NCBI GenBank assembly: GCA_003279635.1
Contig: QCHK01000016.1
Span: 1 to 35,118, forward strand
Direction: 5' to 3'
DNA length: 35,118 bases
Source: Prochlorococcus sp. AG-402-B05
GTDB taxonomy: Bacteria; Cyanobacteriota; Cyanobacteriia; PCC-6307; Cyanobiaceae
This document shows positions 9,173-17,789 of the stretch, one piece after another. Below the pieces are notes generated by a model. It was not told the origin of the DNA, searched no databases, and saw only the letters and a program-made list of their open reading frames with translations. The position numbers were made by a program, and so were the translations under genes. How positions within the stretch are numbered: the first letter of the stretch is position 1; every line of letters begins with the position of its first letter.

Positions 9173-10969
9173 TTACAAATTTTTCTTTGCTTTAATTTTT
9201 CTAAGCCTTATAGATTCAGGAGTAACTTCCAACATCTCACCTGGTCCAATGTATTCAAGAGCTCTTTCTAATGTCATTTCAATTGGGGATTGCAATTGAT
9301 CTAGCTCCTCTGCACCAGCTGATCGCATGTTGGTAAGTTGTTTAGCCCTACAGATATTTAATTCAAGATCCTGTGGGCGTTTATTCTCCCCAATAATCAT
9401 TCCTTTATAAACCTTGGCGCCAGGAGTAATAAAAAATTGTCCACGGTCTTCTGCATTCTTTAGGGAATAGAACGTAGCGACACCCTCTTCAAATGAAATA
9501 AGGACTCCATTTCTCCTTTGCTCAAAATCTCCTACAGATGGTCTGTATTCAAAAAATGAATGACTCATAATCCCTTCTCCTCTTGTTGCACGAATAAATT
9601 CACCCCTAAATCCAATCAAGCCTCTTGAGGGAATAACAAACTCAAGTTGAGTTCGATGATCAGTACCAGTTTCCATGTTTTGCATTTCACCTTTTCTTAC
9701 CCCAAGGCTTTCAATACAAGCACCAATCGAAGCTTCAGGGACGTCAAGGACAAGAGTTTCAACAGGTTCACATTTAATTTCATCTATTGTCCTGAAAATT
9801 ACTTGTGGTTGAGAAACTTGAAATTCATACCCCTCTCTTCTCATTGTCTCTATAAGAATTCCTAGATGTAACTCTCCCCTTCCACTAACAGAAAAACGGT
9901 CAGGAGAATCCGTATCTTCAACTCTTAAAGCAACATTCGTTAGAAGTTCTTTATTTAAACGATCCTTCAACTGCCGACTGGTTACGAACTTGCCCTCTTT
10001 TCCTGCAAAAGGAGAATCATTGACAACAAAAGTCATCTGCAAGGTTGGCTCATCTACCTTGATTAGAGGTAAAGGTTTCGGCTCATCAGGGCAGGCTACA
10101 GTTTCACCAATAGAAACTTCATCAAAGCCAGCCAAGGCAACTATATCTCCAGCATTTGCTTCTTCAATTTCAATTCTTTTTAATCCTTTAAATCCTAATA
10201 ATTTATTAATCCTTCCTTTTTTTAAACTACCGTCTTCCTTTATCAAACATGTCCTTTGGCCGTTTTTAATTACACCATTATGTACTCTTCCAATAATAAT
10301 TGTTCCTAAGAAATCTGAGTAATCTAGGGTCGTGACTTGTAATTGTAAAGGCTTATTCACATCGCCAACGGGAGGAGGAACTTGTCTAATAATTGCTTCA
10401 AATAAAGGTTTCATATTATCGTTTTCACTTTTTACTTCAGTCTTGGCAAACCCCCCTAATCCACTCCCAAATAGATAAGGAAAATCACATTGATCATCAT
10501 CAGCGCCTAACTCCAAAAACAGATCTAAAACTTTGTCTACCGCGGTTTCTGGTTCTACCCTTGCACGATCAATTTTATTCACAAAAACAATAGGTCTCAA
10601 GCCTTGCTCTAAAGCTTTTTTCAGAACGAATCGAGTTTGTGGCATTGGTCCCTCGTTAGCATCAACAACAAGAAGACAGCCATCTACCATTCCCAAAACC
10701 CGCTCGACTTCTCCTCCAAAATCAGCGTGGCCTGGTGTATCAACAATGTTTATCCGAGTATCGTTATAAGTAACAGCTGTGTTTTTCGAGAGAATTGTTA
10801 TACCTCTTTCACGTTCCAATTCATTCGAATCCAATGCACAAGTTGGGACTTCCTCGTTATCTCGAAAAGTGCCAGATTGATTTAAAAGAGCATCAACCAA
10901 AGTTGTCTTACCATGATCAACGTGAGCAATTATTGCGATATTCCTAATAGCTTGTATATCAAAACTCAT
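9173..10969 (-). CDS. typA: Ribosome-associated GTPase TypA/BipA
   Basis: A 598-residue translational GTPase of the EF-G-like BipA group. G motifs are clear: [38 protein letters not shown] and NKIDR. The EF-Tu-like domain 2, EF-G-like domains III and V, and the BipA-specific C-terminal region ([17 protein letters not shown]) follow in order. It acts on ribosomes under stress and in assembly. The ATG at 10969 begins [20 protein letters not shown]. It is first in a minus-strand series leading to DUF309; the 135-nt upstream gap should carry its promoter. Confidence 0.97.
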   Translation of the reverse strand: MSFDIQAIRNIAIIAHVDHGKTTLVDALLNQSGTFRDNEEVPTCALDSNELERERGITILSKNTAVTYNDTRINIVDTPGHADFGGEVERVLGMVDGCLLVVDANEGPMPQTRFVLKKALEQGLRPIVFVNKIDRARVEPETAVDKVLDLFLELGADDDQCDFPYLFGSGLGGFAKTEVKSENDNMKPLFEAIIRQVPPPVGDVNKPLQLQVTTLDYSDFLGTIIIGRVHNGVIKNGQRTCLIKEDGSLKKGRINKLLGFKGLKRIEIEEANAGDIVALAGFDEVSIGETVACPDEPKPLPLIKVDEPTLQMTFVVNDSPFAGKEGKFVTSRQLKDRLNKELLTNVALRVEDTDSPDRFSVSGRGELHLGILIETMRREGYEFQVSQPQVIFRTIDEIKCEPVETLVLDVPEASIGACIESLGVRKGEMQNMETGTDHRTQLEFVIPSRGLIGFRGEFIRATRGEGIMSHSFFEYRPSVGDFEQRRNGVLISFEEGVATFYSLKNAEDRGQFFITPGAKVYKGMIIGENKRPQDLELNICRAKQLTNMRSAGAEELDQLQSPIEMTLERALEYIGPGEMLEVTPESIRLRKIKAKKNL

Positions 10970-11064
10970 AATTTAAAAAAAATTAAAATTCTTTTTGGTT
11001 AATAGAAACATAAAGAATATCTCACGATGACTTCATTTAGCTCTTTTAAATGCCAATCAAAATA

Positions 11065-11081
11065 TCGAATATAAAATTCGA
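11065..11081 (-). terminator. Weak hairpin after the VanY-type peptidase gene
   Basis: TCGAAT (11065-11070) and ATTCGA (11076-11081) form a 6-bp AT-rich stem with a 5-nt loop. On the minus strand it is followed by TATTTTG. It lies 24 nt past the stop of the gene at 11105-11815 and may end that transcript, but the stem is weak. Confidence 0.3.
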
Positions 11082-11104
11082 AGTAAAAAAAAGTTAAGTC
11101 ATAA

Positions 11105-11815
11105 TTATTTGAATTTTATAATTTTATTGGCAGCGTCAAATTCCCTCAAAGCATTAACAGTTCCCTCAAATCTCCAATGCCAAGGCTCATAAGTTACTCC
11201 CTGTTTGTTGTTGGGTGGAAAAGAGAGAACGAAATGATATTTAGAGGCAAACCTCTTCATCCATTTAAAAGCAGGCGTTTGTTCAAATTCAACCTCAAAA
11301 TGAGTATCTGGATAATTTCCATCACCAACATCGATTGCATACCCTGTGCTGTGTTCAGAATAACCAGGAGGAGCTGAGTCCCTTGAGCGCTCAACAGCAG
11401 TTTGATTTCTAATAGATTTATTTTCATAAAAAATATCTCTTTGCAAATTTATTGATCTATAACCACTTAATAGTTGAAGAGAAACCCCTCTTTGTGCAGC
11501 CATAAATTGCATTTCCTTAAATTTTTCATAGATATCTTTATGAACGTAAATACCTGGAGAAAAAAGAATTAAATCTTTTTTGGAAGCCTCTGTATAAGGA
11601 AGATGACCTAACAAGCTTTTATTTTGCGTTGTCTCAATGGAGTTACTCGAATCATCTAAGGATTTTCTTTGACTTAAAAATGATTTATTAGCTAAAAACG
11701 TAACCGATATACCAAGGCCAAGGAATAGAAGTCCCATACGCAAAAAAGACTTGGTAGTAATGGTTTTAATGGATTTAATCCTTCTTGCTGGCGGGATGTC
11801 ATCTTGATAATTCAT
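11105..11815 (-). CDS. VanY-type D-alanyl-D-alanine carboxypeptidase, membrane anchored
   Basis: 236 residues. An N-terminal membrane anchor spans about residues 25-43 (FLRMGLLFLGLGISVTFLA) and is followed by a periplasmic M15B zinc peptidase domain. Motifs are SGYR at 117-120, the zinc ligands H155 and D162 in SEHSTGYAIDVGD, and catalytic E210 with zinc ligand H213 in EPWHWRFEG. It should trim D-Ala from peptidoglycan stem peptides. Start ATG at 11815; it is divergent from chlP over a 137-nt gap. No vanA/vanH-type resistance genes are near, so housekeeping or recycling is more likely than glycopeptide resistance. Confidence 0.9.
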   Translation of the reverse strand: MNYQDDIPPARRIKSIKTITTKSFLRMGLLFLGLGISVTFLANKSFLSQRKSLDDSSNSIETTQNKSLLGHLPYTEASKKDLILFSPGIYVHKDIYEKFKEMQFMAAQRGVSLQLLSGYRSINLQRDIFYENKSIRNQTAVERSRDSAPPGYSEHSTGYAIDVGDGNYPDTHFEVEFEQTPAFKWMKRFASKYHFVLSFPPNNKQGVTYEPWHWRFEGTVNALREFDAANKIIKFK

Positions 11816-11952
11816 ACGATCTGCTTATGGTCAAAACAATTGGAATTCGCAAAAATGATGTTTCGATAGTAACGAGTATCTTTAATCTTTATACTTTCTA
11901 TTAGATAACGATGTAAGTTTTAAATATAAAGAACTAAATTTTTCATCCAAAG

Positions 11953-13284
11953 ATGTTAAGAGTTGCTGTTATTGGCGGTGGACCTAGTGGGTCATGCGCT
12001 GCAGAAATTTTAGCTAAGGCAGGAATTAAAACTTGGATTTTCGAGAGAAAGCTTGATAACGCAAAACCATGCGGAGGAGCGATTCCATTATGTATGGTTT
12101 CTGAATTTGATCTTCCCGAATCAATTATTGATAGGAAAGTCAGGAACATGAAAATGATATCCCCATCAAACAGAGAAGTAGATATTATTTTGGATGATAT
12201 TTATCCAGGAAGCGACAAAGAATATATAGGTATGTTGAGGCGTGAGGTGATGGATTCATTTATGAGAAATCGCGCCGCTGAACTTGGAGCAACATTAGTA
12301 AATGGATTGGTATCAAAAATAGAAACTGGTAATAACAAACAAGGTCCCTATACACTTCATTACAACGAAATCCTTAACGACAAATCCGAAGAGAAAGGTA
12401 AGCAACTTGAAGTGGATTTAATTGTTGGAGCCGATGGCGCAACAAGCAGAGTTGCAAAAGCAATGGATGCTGGTGATTACAACTATGCAGTAGCAATTCA
12501 AGAAAGGATAAAGCTTCCTAAAGAGGAAATGAAGTATTACGAAGATAGGGCCGAAATGTATGTAGGCACAGACGTATCGCCAGATTTCTATGGTTGGGTC
12601 TTTCCAAAATATGACCATGTAGCAGCTGGGACAGGAACAATGAAACAAAATGGTGGTTTAATAAAAAGTCTCCAAATTGGCGTCAGAGAAAGAGCCAAGA
12701 AGAGACTCGTAAATGGAGAAGTCATCAAAGTAGAAGCTCATCCAATTCCTGAACATCCCAGACCAAGAAGAGTTGTTGGAAGAATGGCTCTAGTCGGTGA
12801 TGCCGCTGGTTATGTAACCAAAAGTTCAGGAGAAGGAATTTATTTTGCGGCCAAAAGTGGAAGGATGTGTGCTGAGCAAATTGTCGAATCAAGTCAAAAT
12901 GGAAAAATTATACCTACGGAAAATGATCTCAAAAAATATCTAAAAAAATGGGATAAAAAGTATGGAATTACATATACAGTTTTAGATATTCTCCAAAGAA
13001 TTTTCTACACCAGTGATGGAGCAAGAGAGGCCTTTGTAGAGATGTGTGGTGACATGGATGTTCAAAGACTTACATTTGATAGTTATCTCTACAAAACTGT
13101 AGTTGCAATGAAGCCGCTTCAACAATTAAAACTTACCCTACTAACAATTGGTTCTGTTTTAAGAGGGAAAGCATTAGCACCAAGCACATATAAGCCAGTA
13201 CCTAGTGCAGTCAGAGACGATAAAGAAGTTAATAAAATGTTAGCGGTAAGTTCAATGAAAGGTGGTATTAAAGCCAGTAAATAA
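11953..13284 (+). CDS. chlP: Geranylgeranyl reductase (chlorophyll side-chain)
   Basis: 443-residue FAD-dependent reductase that saturates the geranylgeranyl group to phytyl for chlorophyll, and makes phytyl diphosphate for tocopherol and phylloquinone. The N-terminal dinucleotide motif is VAVIGGGPSGSCAAEILA, followed by CGGAIP. The second FAD motif is GRMALVGDAAGYVTKSSGEGI, and GWVFPKYDHVAAGTG lies in the catalytic domain. The start ATG at 11953 leads directly into the FAD motif. It converges on glyS with 18 nt between stop codons. Together with hemA it links this window to pigment synthesis. Confidence 0.97.
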   Translation: MLRVAVIGGGPSGSCAAEILAKAGIKTWIFERKLDNAKPCGGAIPLCMVSEFDLPESIIDRKVRNMKMISPSNREVDIILDDIYPGSDKEYIGMLRREVMDSFMRNRAAELGATLVNGLVSKIETGNNKQGPYTLHYNEILNDKSEEKGKQLEVDLIVGADGATSRVAKAMDAGDYNYAVAIQERIKLPKEEMKYYEDRAEMYVGTDVSPDFYGWVFPKYDHVAAGTGTMKQNGGLIKSLQIGVRERAKKRLVNGEVIKVEAHPIPEHPRPRRVVGRMALVGDAAGYVTKSSGEGIYFAAKSGRMCAEQIVESSQNGKIIPTENDLKKYLKKWDKKYGITYTVLDILQRIFYTSDGAREAFVEMCGDMDVQRLTFDSYLYKTVVAMKPLQQLKLTLLTIGSVLRGKALAPSTYKPVPSAVRDDKEVNKMLAVSSMKGGIKASK

Positions 13285-13302
13285 CAATACCAAATTAAAT
13301 AA

Positions 13303-15465
13303 TTAACCAAGCTTGCTGAAATCAGCAAGCTTTAAAGATTGATTCCTAAGTATCGTCAATAGATTAAGTCTATTATTTCGTAGATTAACATCTTCCGTCA
13401 TAACCATTACACTTCCTTCTCCATCAAAAAAGTTGGATAAAGTTTCAGTACTTGAGACTAGCCCATCAGCTAAAAACTTATATTTATCACGATCACAATT
13501 TACAGCTAGAGGTTTTAATTTCTCCAACACATCAAACATTTCTCTTTCACAATCCTTTTCAAATAGTGACCTATCAACAAGATCTAAAGGATCAATAACA
13601 TCTTTGGAGATAGAACTTTTAGCTGCCAACTTAGAGGCCCGAGTCACTACAGCTTGCAACAAATTAAGTGTATTATTTTTTCTCATTTCCATCAATAATG
13701 AAGTTCGAAAATAGACGTCTGTTGGATCATTTAATAATTTTGATGTTGAAGTGGTATCTCCTGCAACTGACTGAATGATATCAAATTCAACATCTTTCTC
13801 TTCTAATAAACTAATAATTCTTTGACGAAAGAATTCCTTTAACTCGGACAAAAGATTACTGATATCAAGAGAGAGAGAAGGAAAAAGTTGCTGCCAATAA
13901 ATCAGTGAATCATCTAGTGTTTTGTTAATATTTAATTGCCAATCTTTGTTCCACAAAATCAATAATATTCCATTAGCAGCCCTTCTCAAGGCATATGGAT
14001 CAGATGAGCCAGAAGGCCTTTCGCCCTTGGCATAAATGCTGATAAGCAATTCAAAACGTTCGGCTAATGAAACCGCATTACCAAGGTTATTTGAAGGAAG
14101 CGAGTCAGAAGTTCCTTTAGGTTTATAATGTTCCAAAACACCAAGGCATACATCTCTTGATTCTCCCTCGTGAAGTAAGTATTTAGATCCAATTATTCCT
14201 TGCAACTCTGGAAATTCATCAACCATGTTACTAACTAAATCATGTTTAGAGAAATGTGCAACTTTTACAGATTTTTGAATATCCTCTTGATCAAATTCAA
14301 GTTTTAGTGTTAATAAATTAACAAGCCATTCAATTCGATTTACACGCTCATATAAAGAACCTAATCCTTCAGCAAAAGTTACATCTTTCAACTTATTAAT
14401 ACGTGAAGAACTACTGATTAATAAATCAGATTTTATGAAAAATGAGGCATCAGCAAACCTTGCCTTTAAGACTTTTTCATTTCCTTTGATAATTTTCTCT
14501 TTTGCTGAAGGTAATCCATTACTAATACACAAAAAAGTAGGAAGTAAAGTATTTTTAGAGTCAAGTGATAATGGATCAAACTCAACATTCACTTTGTATA
14601 AGGGGATGTACCTTTGATGAACCTTCATCACAGTGGACAAAACTTCAGGGGGTAACTCAAGAAAAGTTTCATCAAAACACCCAGTCACAAGTAAAGGAGA
14701 CTCAATTAAATCTGTCAGTTCATTTAAAAGGGGATCAGTTAGATCTGGCTTAACTTTTTTATCTATTTCGTGAGTAAGAACTAAATCATTGATACAGGAA
14801 AGGCGACGATCCCTATCAACTGTGACTCCCACATCTTGCAATTGATCAAAATAAGTTTTTGCATCATTTATTTCTAATTTTGCTCCATACAACCTATGAG
14901 GTCTTGAGATATTACCTATTTGTATTTCTGGATCACACCCTGAAATTTTAAAAGGTAGGACTTCTGAATCAAGCAAAGAAACAATCCAACGAATAGGTCT
15001 TGAAAAGCGAAAATCACCTTTGCCCCATCTCATAAACCTCCTTCCTTGAATCTTGCTGATCCATCTAGGTAAATAGTCAGACAATAAAATATTAACTGGC
15101 TTGCCTTTCTCAATTGATTTAGCAAAAACGAATGAACCCTTCGAGGTTTCTCGAATCTCTAATTTTTCAGGAGATAGTTCATATCTTTTAGCAAAACCAA
15201 TTGCTGCTTTTGTAGGTTTTCCATCATGAAAAGCTTGAGAAACAGGAGGCCCTTTTCGTTCTGCAATATTGTCCTCAGAAAATGGAGCGATCCCTTCAAT
15301 CGTCAATGCAATTCTTCTGGGGGTAGTAGTTACACTTATTTCACTAAATTTTATTTGAGCAGAATTCAAGTCATTGTTTACACTCAACTCAAGCTGGGAA
15401 ATAACAGATTCAGCCAAATCAGCTGGTAGTTCCTCAGTCCCGATTTCTAAAAGGTAGGTAGACAA
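13303..15465 (-). CDS. glyS: Glycyl-tRNA synthetase beta subunit
   Basis: 720 residues, normal for the beta chain of the bacterial alpha2-beta2 enzyme. The N-terminus STYLLEIGTEELPADLAESV and the motifs GPPVSQAFHDGKPTKAAIGF, RFMRWGKGDFRFSRPIRWIV and SGSSDPYALRRAANGILLIL are diagnostic. The beta subunit binds tRNA(Gly); the alpha subunit (glyQ) is elsewhere. The start is a TTG at 15463-15465 preceded at good distance by AAGGAAA. No in-frame ATG lies before the conserved N-terminus, so TTG is well supported. A transcription-stop hairpin overlaps the last codons. Confidence 0.96.
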   Translation of the reverse strand: MSTYLLEIGTEELPADLAESVISQLELSVNNDLNSAQIKFSEISVTTTPRRIALTIEGIAPFSEDNIAERKGPPVSQAFHDGKPTKAAIGFAKRYELSPEKLEIRETSKGSFVFAKSIEKGKPVNILLSDYLPRWISKIQGRRFMRWGKGDFRFSRPIRWIVSLLDSEVLPFKISGCDPEIQIGNISRPHRLYGAKLEINDAKTYFDQLQDVGVTVDRDRRLSCINDLVLTHEIDKKVKPDLTDPLLNELTDLIESPLLVTGCFDETFLELPPEVLSTVMKVHQRYIPLYKVNVEFDPLSLDSKNTLLPTFLCISNGLPSAKEKIIKGNEKVLKARFADASFFIKSDLLISSSSRINKLKDVTFAEGLGSLYERVNRIEWLVNLLTLKLEFDQEDIQKSVKVAHFSKHDLVSNMVDEFPELQGIIGSKYLLHEGESRDVCLGVLEHYKPKGTSDSLPSNNLGNAVSLAERFELLISIYAKGERPSGSSDPYALRRAANGILLILWNKDWQLNINKTLDDSLIYWQQLFPSLSLDISNLLSELKEFFRQRIISLLEEKDVEFDIIQSVAGDTTSTSKLLNDPTDVYFRTSLLMEMRKNNTLNLLQAVVTRASKLAAKSSISKDVIDPLDLVDRSLFEKDCEREMFDVLEKLKPLAVNCDRDKYKFLADGLVSSTETLSNFFDGEGSVMVMTEDVNLRNNRLNLLTILRNQSLKLADFSKLG
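13309..13332. terminator. Hairpin shared by chlP and glyS, embedded in the last glyS codons
   Basis: AAGCTTGCTGA (13309-13319) and TCAGCAAGCTT (13322-13332) form a perfect 11-bp inverted repeat with a 2-base centre; the real loop would open to 4-6 nt. It starts 24 nt after the chlP stop and also encodes the glyS C-terminus KLADFSKLG. Short T-rich stretches follow on both strands, so it may act as a bidirectional terminator. Confidence 0.55.
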
Positions 15466-15620
15466 AAAAATTTCCTTGCATTTATAACAAGAGTAGATCT
15501 AAATATGAATTACTTCTACACTCTGTGTCCTAGAAAAAATTAAACTTCAAGGAATGGATTTTTAATAACACATAGCTTTATTTCAACAATTAAGCACTTA
15601 ACAGCACTAAGAATGATACA

Positions 15621-15644
15621 GTGTAGGTACCGGTGTAGGTACCA
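15621..15644 (+). repeat. Tandem 12-bp repeat just upstream of the sir reading frame
   Basis: GTGTAGGTACC occurs at 15621-15631 and again at 15633-15643, a 12-bp period ending directly before the TTG at 15645. Each copy carries the palindrome GGTACC. The interval GGTACCGGTGTAGG differs at one base from the cyanobacterial LexA-type consensus RGTACNNNDGTWCB, as I recall it. It may be an operator. The copies contain in-frame TAG codons, so translation cannot start further upstream. Confidence 0.55.
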
Positions 15645-15983
15645 TTGCCTAAGATCATAGAAATACCAGGAAGATCGGGTTTTTACCTCAGGGTTGCCGT
15701 ACCAAGAGGTAAATTAAGGGATGCTTTTGGAACATGTGATGTAGTAAAAAAAATAGGTAACACTAAAGAAGAAGCCGAAGAGAACATAAGCTCAGCAGAA
15801 ATAGCTATTCAACAAAAGTTCGATGAAAAGCTCAGAGAAGAAGATGCAAAACAAATTAACAAATCTTTGCCCAAAGGAATAAGACTAGAGGCAATTAAAA
15901 ATAGTAATGCAAAAGAACCTCCAAAAAACATAGAAAAAGACTTAAAAGATGCTGGATTTAGTAATGCAGCTATTGAAGCTCTG
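15645..15983 (+). other. Integrase-arm-like N-terminal segment fused in frame to sir
   Basis: Residues 1-113 of the sir frame are not part of known sulfite reductases. Residues 13-65 follow the pattern of the N-terminal domain of many tyrosine/phage integrases (DUF6538-like): FYLRVAVPRGKLRDAFG, then VVKKIGNTKEEAEE and a Lys/Glu-rich helix to about residue 72. Next comes a Lys/Asn-rich linker, and residues 100-114 (LKDAGFSNAAIEALM) look helical. No integrase catalytic domain (R-H-R-Y) is present. The frame stays open through 113 codons of AT-rich DNA, which suggests it is translated. The domain assignment is by eye and needs a profile search. Confidence 0.5.
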
Positions 15984-17789
15984 ATGAATTTTGATGAAAA
16001 GGAAAGTACCAATATTGAAGAGATAGAACAAACTGTTCCATCACCTTGCATAGCTAATAATTCACCTCGGGCAAAATTTGAGCAATTTAAAGCCGATAGT
16101 AATTATTTAAATGAACCCCTACATAGTGAGTTATTAAATGACAGCGATCACTTTACAAACGACGCAGTACAACTTTTAAAATTCCACGGTAGTTATCAAC
16201 AAGACGATCGAGAGCATAGAAAAAGAGGGGGCACAGGTAAAGATTGGCAAATGATGCTGAGGCTAAGAAATCCAGCTGGTTATGTACCTGGCCCACTCTT
16301 TGTGGCATTAGACGAGCTATCTGATCGACTAGGGAATCAAACCCTTAGAGCGACCACTCGCCAATGCTTTCAAATGCATGGAATAAAAAAAGAAAACATT
16401 AAAGAAGTAATTGGAACAATAGTCAAATCAATGGGATCTACACTTGCAGCTTGTGGAGATGTCAATAGAAATGTAATGGCTCCTGCAGCCCCCTACGAAC
16501 AAGGGTCCTATCCTGCCGCGAGAAAATTAGCTAATGATATTGCCGATGTTTTATCGCCCCAAAAAGCAGAAAAAACCTACATTGATTTATGGGTAGATGG
16601 CGAGATGAAATATGCTATTAAGCCTTCTTCTGAAGTTAAAAAGAATAGAAAGCTCCAACTAAAGCCTGGTGTTTTTAGTGGGGATAAAAAAGAACCTTTA
16701 TATGGTGCAACCTACTTACCAAGAAAATTCAAATGTGCAACTACAGTCCCTGGAGATAACTCTGTGGACATTCTTACTCATGACATAGGTTTGGTGACGT
16801 TTACAAACAAAAAAGGAGTTTTAGAAGGATGTAATATCTATGTGGGAGGAGGCATGGGTAGAACACACAACTTAGATACGACATTTGCGAGGATAGCAGA
16901 CCCAATTGGTTATGTAGAAGGTGAACATATCTTAGAACTTGTTCAATCTATACTCGCTCTTCAAAGAGATTATGGAGATAGAAAGACAAGGAGACATTCA
17001 AGACTAAAATACGTTTTGCATGACATGGGTGTGGATTGGTTTAAGAAACAGTTAATAACTAAATATTTTACGGGAAAAATTAAAAACCTTAGGCACGAAG
17101 GGGATACAATACTTGAAGATTATTTAGGTTGGCATCAACAATCTGAGAAGCTATGGTTTGTTGGCCTACCTTTATTGTCAGGTAGACTTACAGGAAAGGT
17201 AAAGAAAGAGATTAGAAATATAGTTGAAAAATATGCATTGGATGTGCGTTTAACTCCCAACCAAGATCTTTTATTGTGCAATATCGGTAATTATCAAAAA
17301 GCCAGTGTAAAGAAGGCACTGATTAATATAGGTATTATAAATCCAGGGACTCCTGACTCATTGACCAGACATGCCATGGCTTGTCCAGCTCTTCCATTAT
17401 GTGGGCTGGCAATGACTGAAGCAGAAAGATTTTTACCTGAGCTTTTGGAGCGAATAAACAATCAATTAAAAATTCTAGAAATCAATAAAGCAATCCTAAT
17501 CAGAGTAACAGGTTGTCCGAATGGATGTGCTCGCCCTTATATGGCTGAATTAGCACTTGTTGGTAGTGGTTTAAATCAATACCAACTTTGGCTTGGAGGC
17601 AGCCCTAATTTAAAAAGGTTAGCGACTCCATATCTACAAAAAATGCCTATCGATGACTTAGAGAAGACATTAGAGCCATTATTCCTTAGTTGGAAAAATA
17701 CTGGAACCTCATCAAGTCTTGGGGATCATGTGACTAAACTTGGCACTGAAAGTGTACTGTCTTTACTTACTTCAAGTGCAACTCCATAG
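15645..17789 (+). CDS. sir: Ferredoxin-sulfite reductase with an unusual integrase-like N-terminal extension
   Basis: The main part is a ferredoxin-dependent sulfite reductase, which reduces sulfite to sulfide with six electrons using siroheme and a 4Fe-4S cluster. Signatures are FHGSYQQDDREHRKRG, LRATTRQCFQMHGI, ACGDVNRNVMAPAAP and the cluster cysteines C580, C586 (ACPALPLCG), C624 and C628 (GCPNGCARP). Sir homology begins near PRAKFEQFKADSNYL (residue 141). An internal ATG at 15984 would give 601 residues, the usual length. The open frame, however, extends without a stop to a TTG at 15645, giving 714 residues; an in-frame TAG at 15636 blocks anything longer. The extension is described separately. 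The 3' end overlaps the convergent vanX-like gene by 64 nt. Confidence 0.93.
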   Translation: MPKIIEIPGRSGFYLRVAVPRGKLRDAFGTCDVVKKIGNTKEEAEENISSAEIAIQQKFDEKLREEDAKQINKSLPKGIRLEAIKNSNAKEPPKNIEKDLKDAGFSNAAIEALMNFDEKESTNIEEIEQTVPSPCIANNSPRAKFEQFKADSNYLNEPLHSELLNDSDHFTNDAVQLLKFHGSYQQDDREHRKRGGTGKDWQMMLRLRNPAGYVPGPLFVALDELSDRLGNQTLRATTRQCFQMHGIKKENIKEVIGTIVKSMGSTLAACGDVNRNVMAPAAPYEQGSYPAARKLANDIADVLSPQKAEKTYIDLWVDGEMKYAIKPSSEVKKNRKLQLKPGVFSGDKKEPLYGATYLPRKFKCATTVPGDNSVDILTHDIGLVTFTNKKGVLEGCNIYVGGGMGRTHNLDTTFARIADPIGYVEGEHILELVQSILALQRDYGDRKTRRHSRLKYVLHDMGVDWFKKQLITKYFTGKIKNLRHEGDTILEDYLGWHQQSEKLWFVGLPLLSGRLTGKVKKEIRNIVEKYALDVRLTPNQDLLLCNIGNYQKASVKKALINIGIINPGTPDSLTRHAMACPALPLCGLAMTEAERFLPELLERINNQLKILEINKAILIRVTGCPNGCARPYMAELALVGSGLNQYQLWLGGSPNLKRLATPYLQKMPIDDLEKTLEPLFLSWKNTGTSSSLGDHVTKLGTESVLSLLTSSATP

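Noticed and set aside
15466-15644. Search for a tRNA or attachment site that could explain the integrase-like segment before sir
   Set aside because: No tRNA gene and no longer direct repeat matching the other side of sir were found; only the local 12-bp tandem repeat is present.
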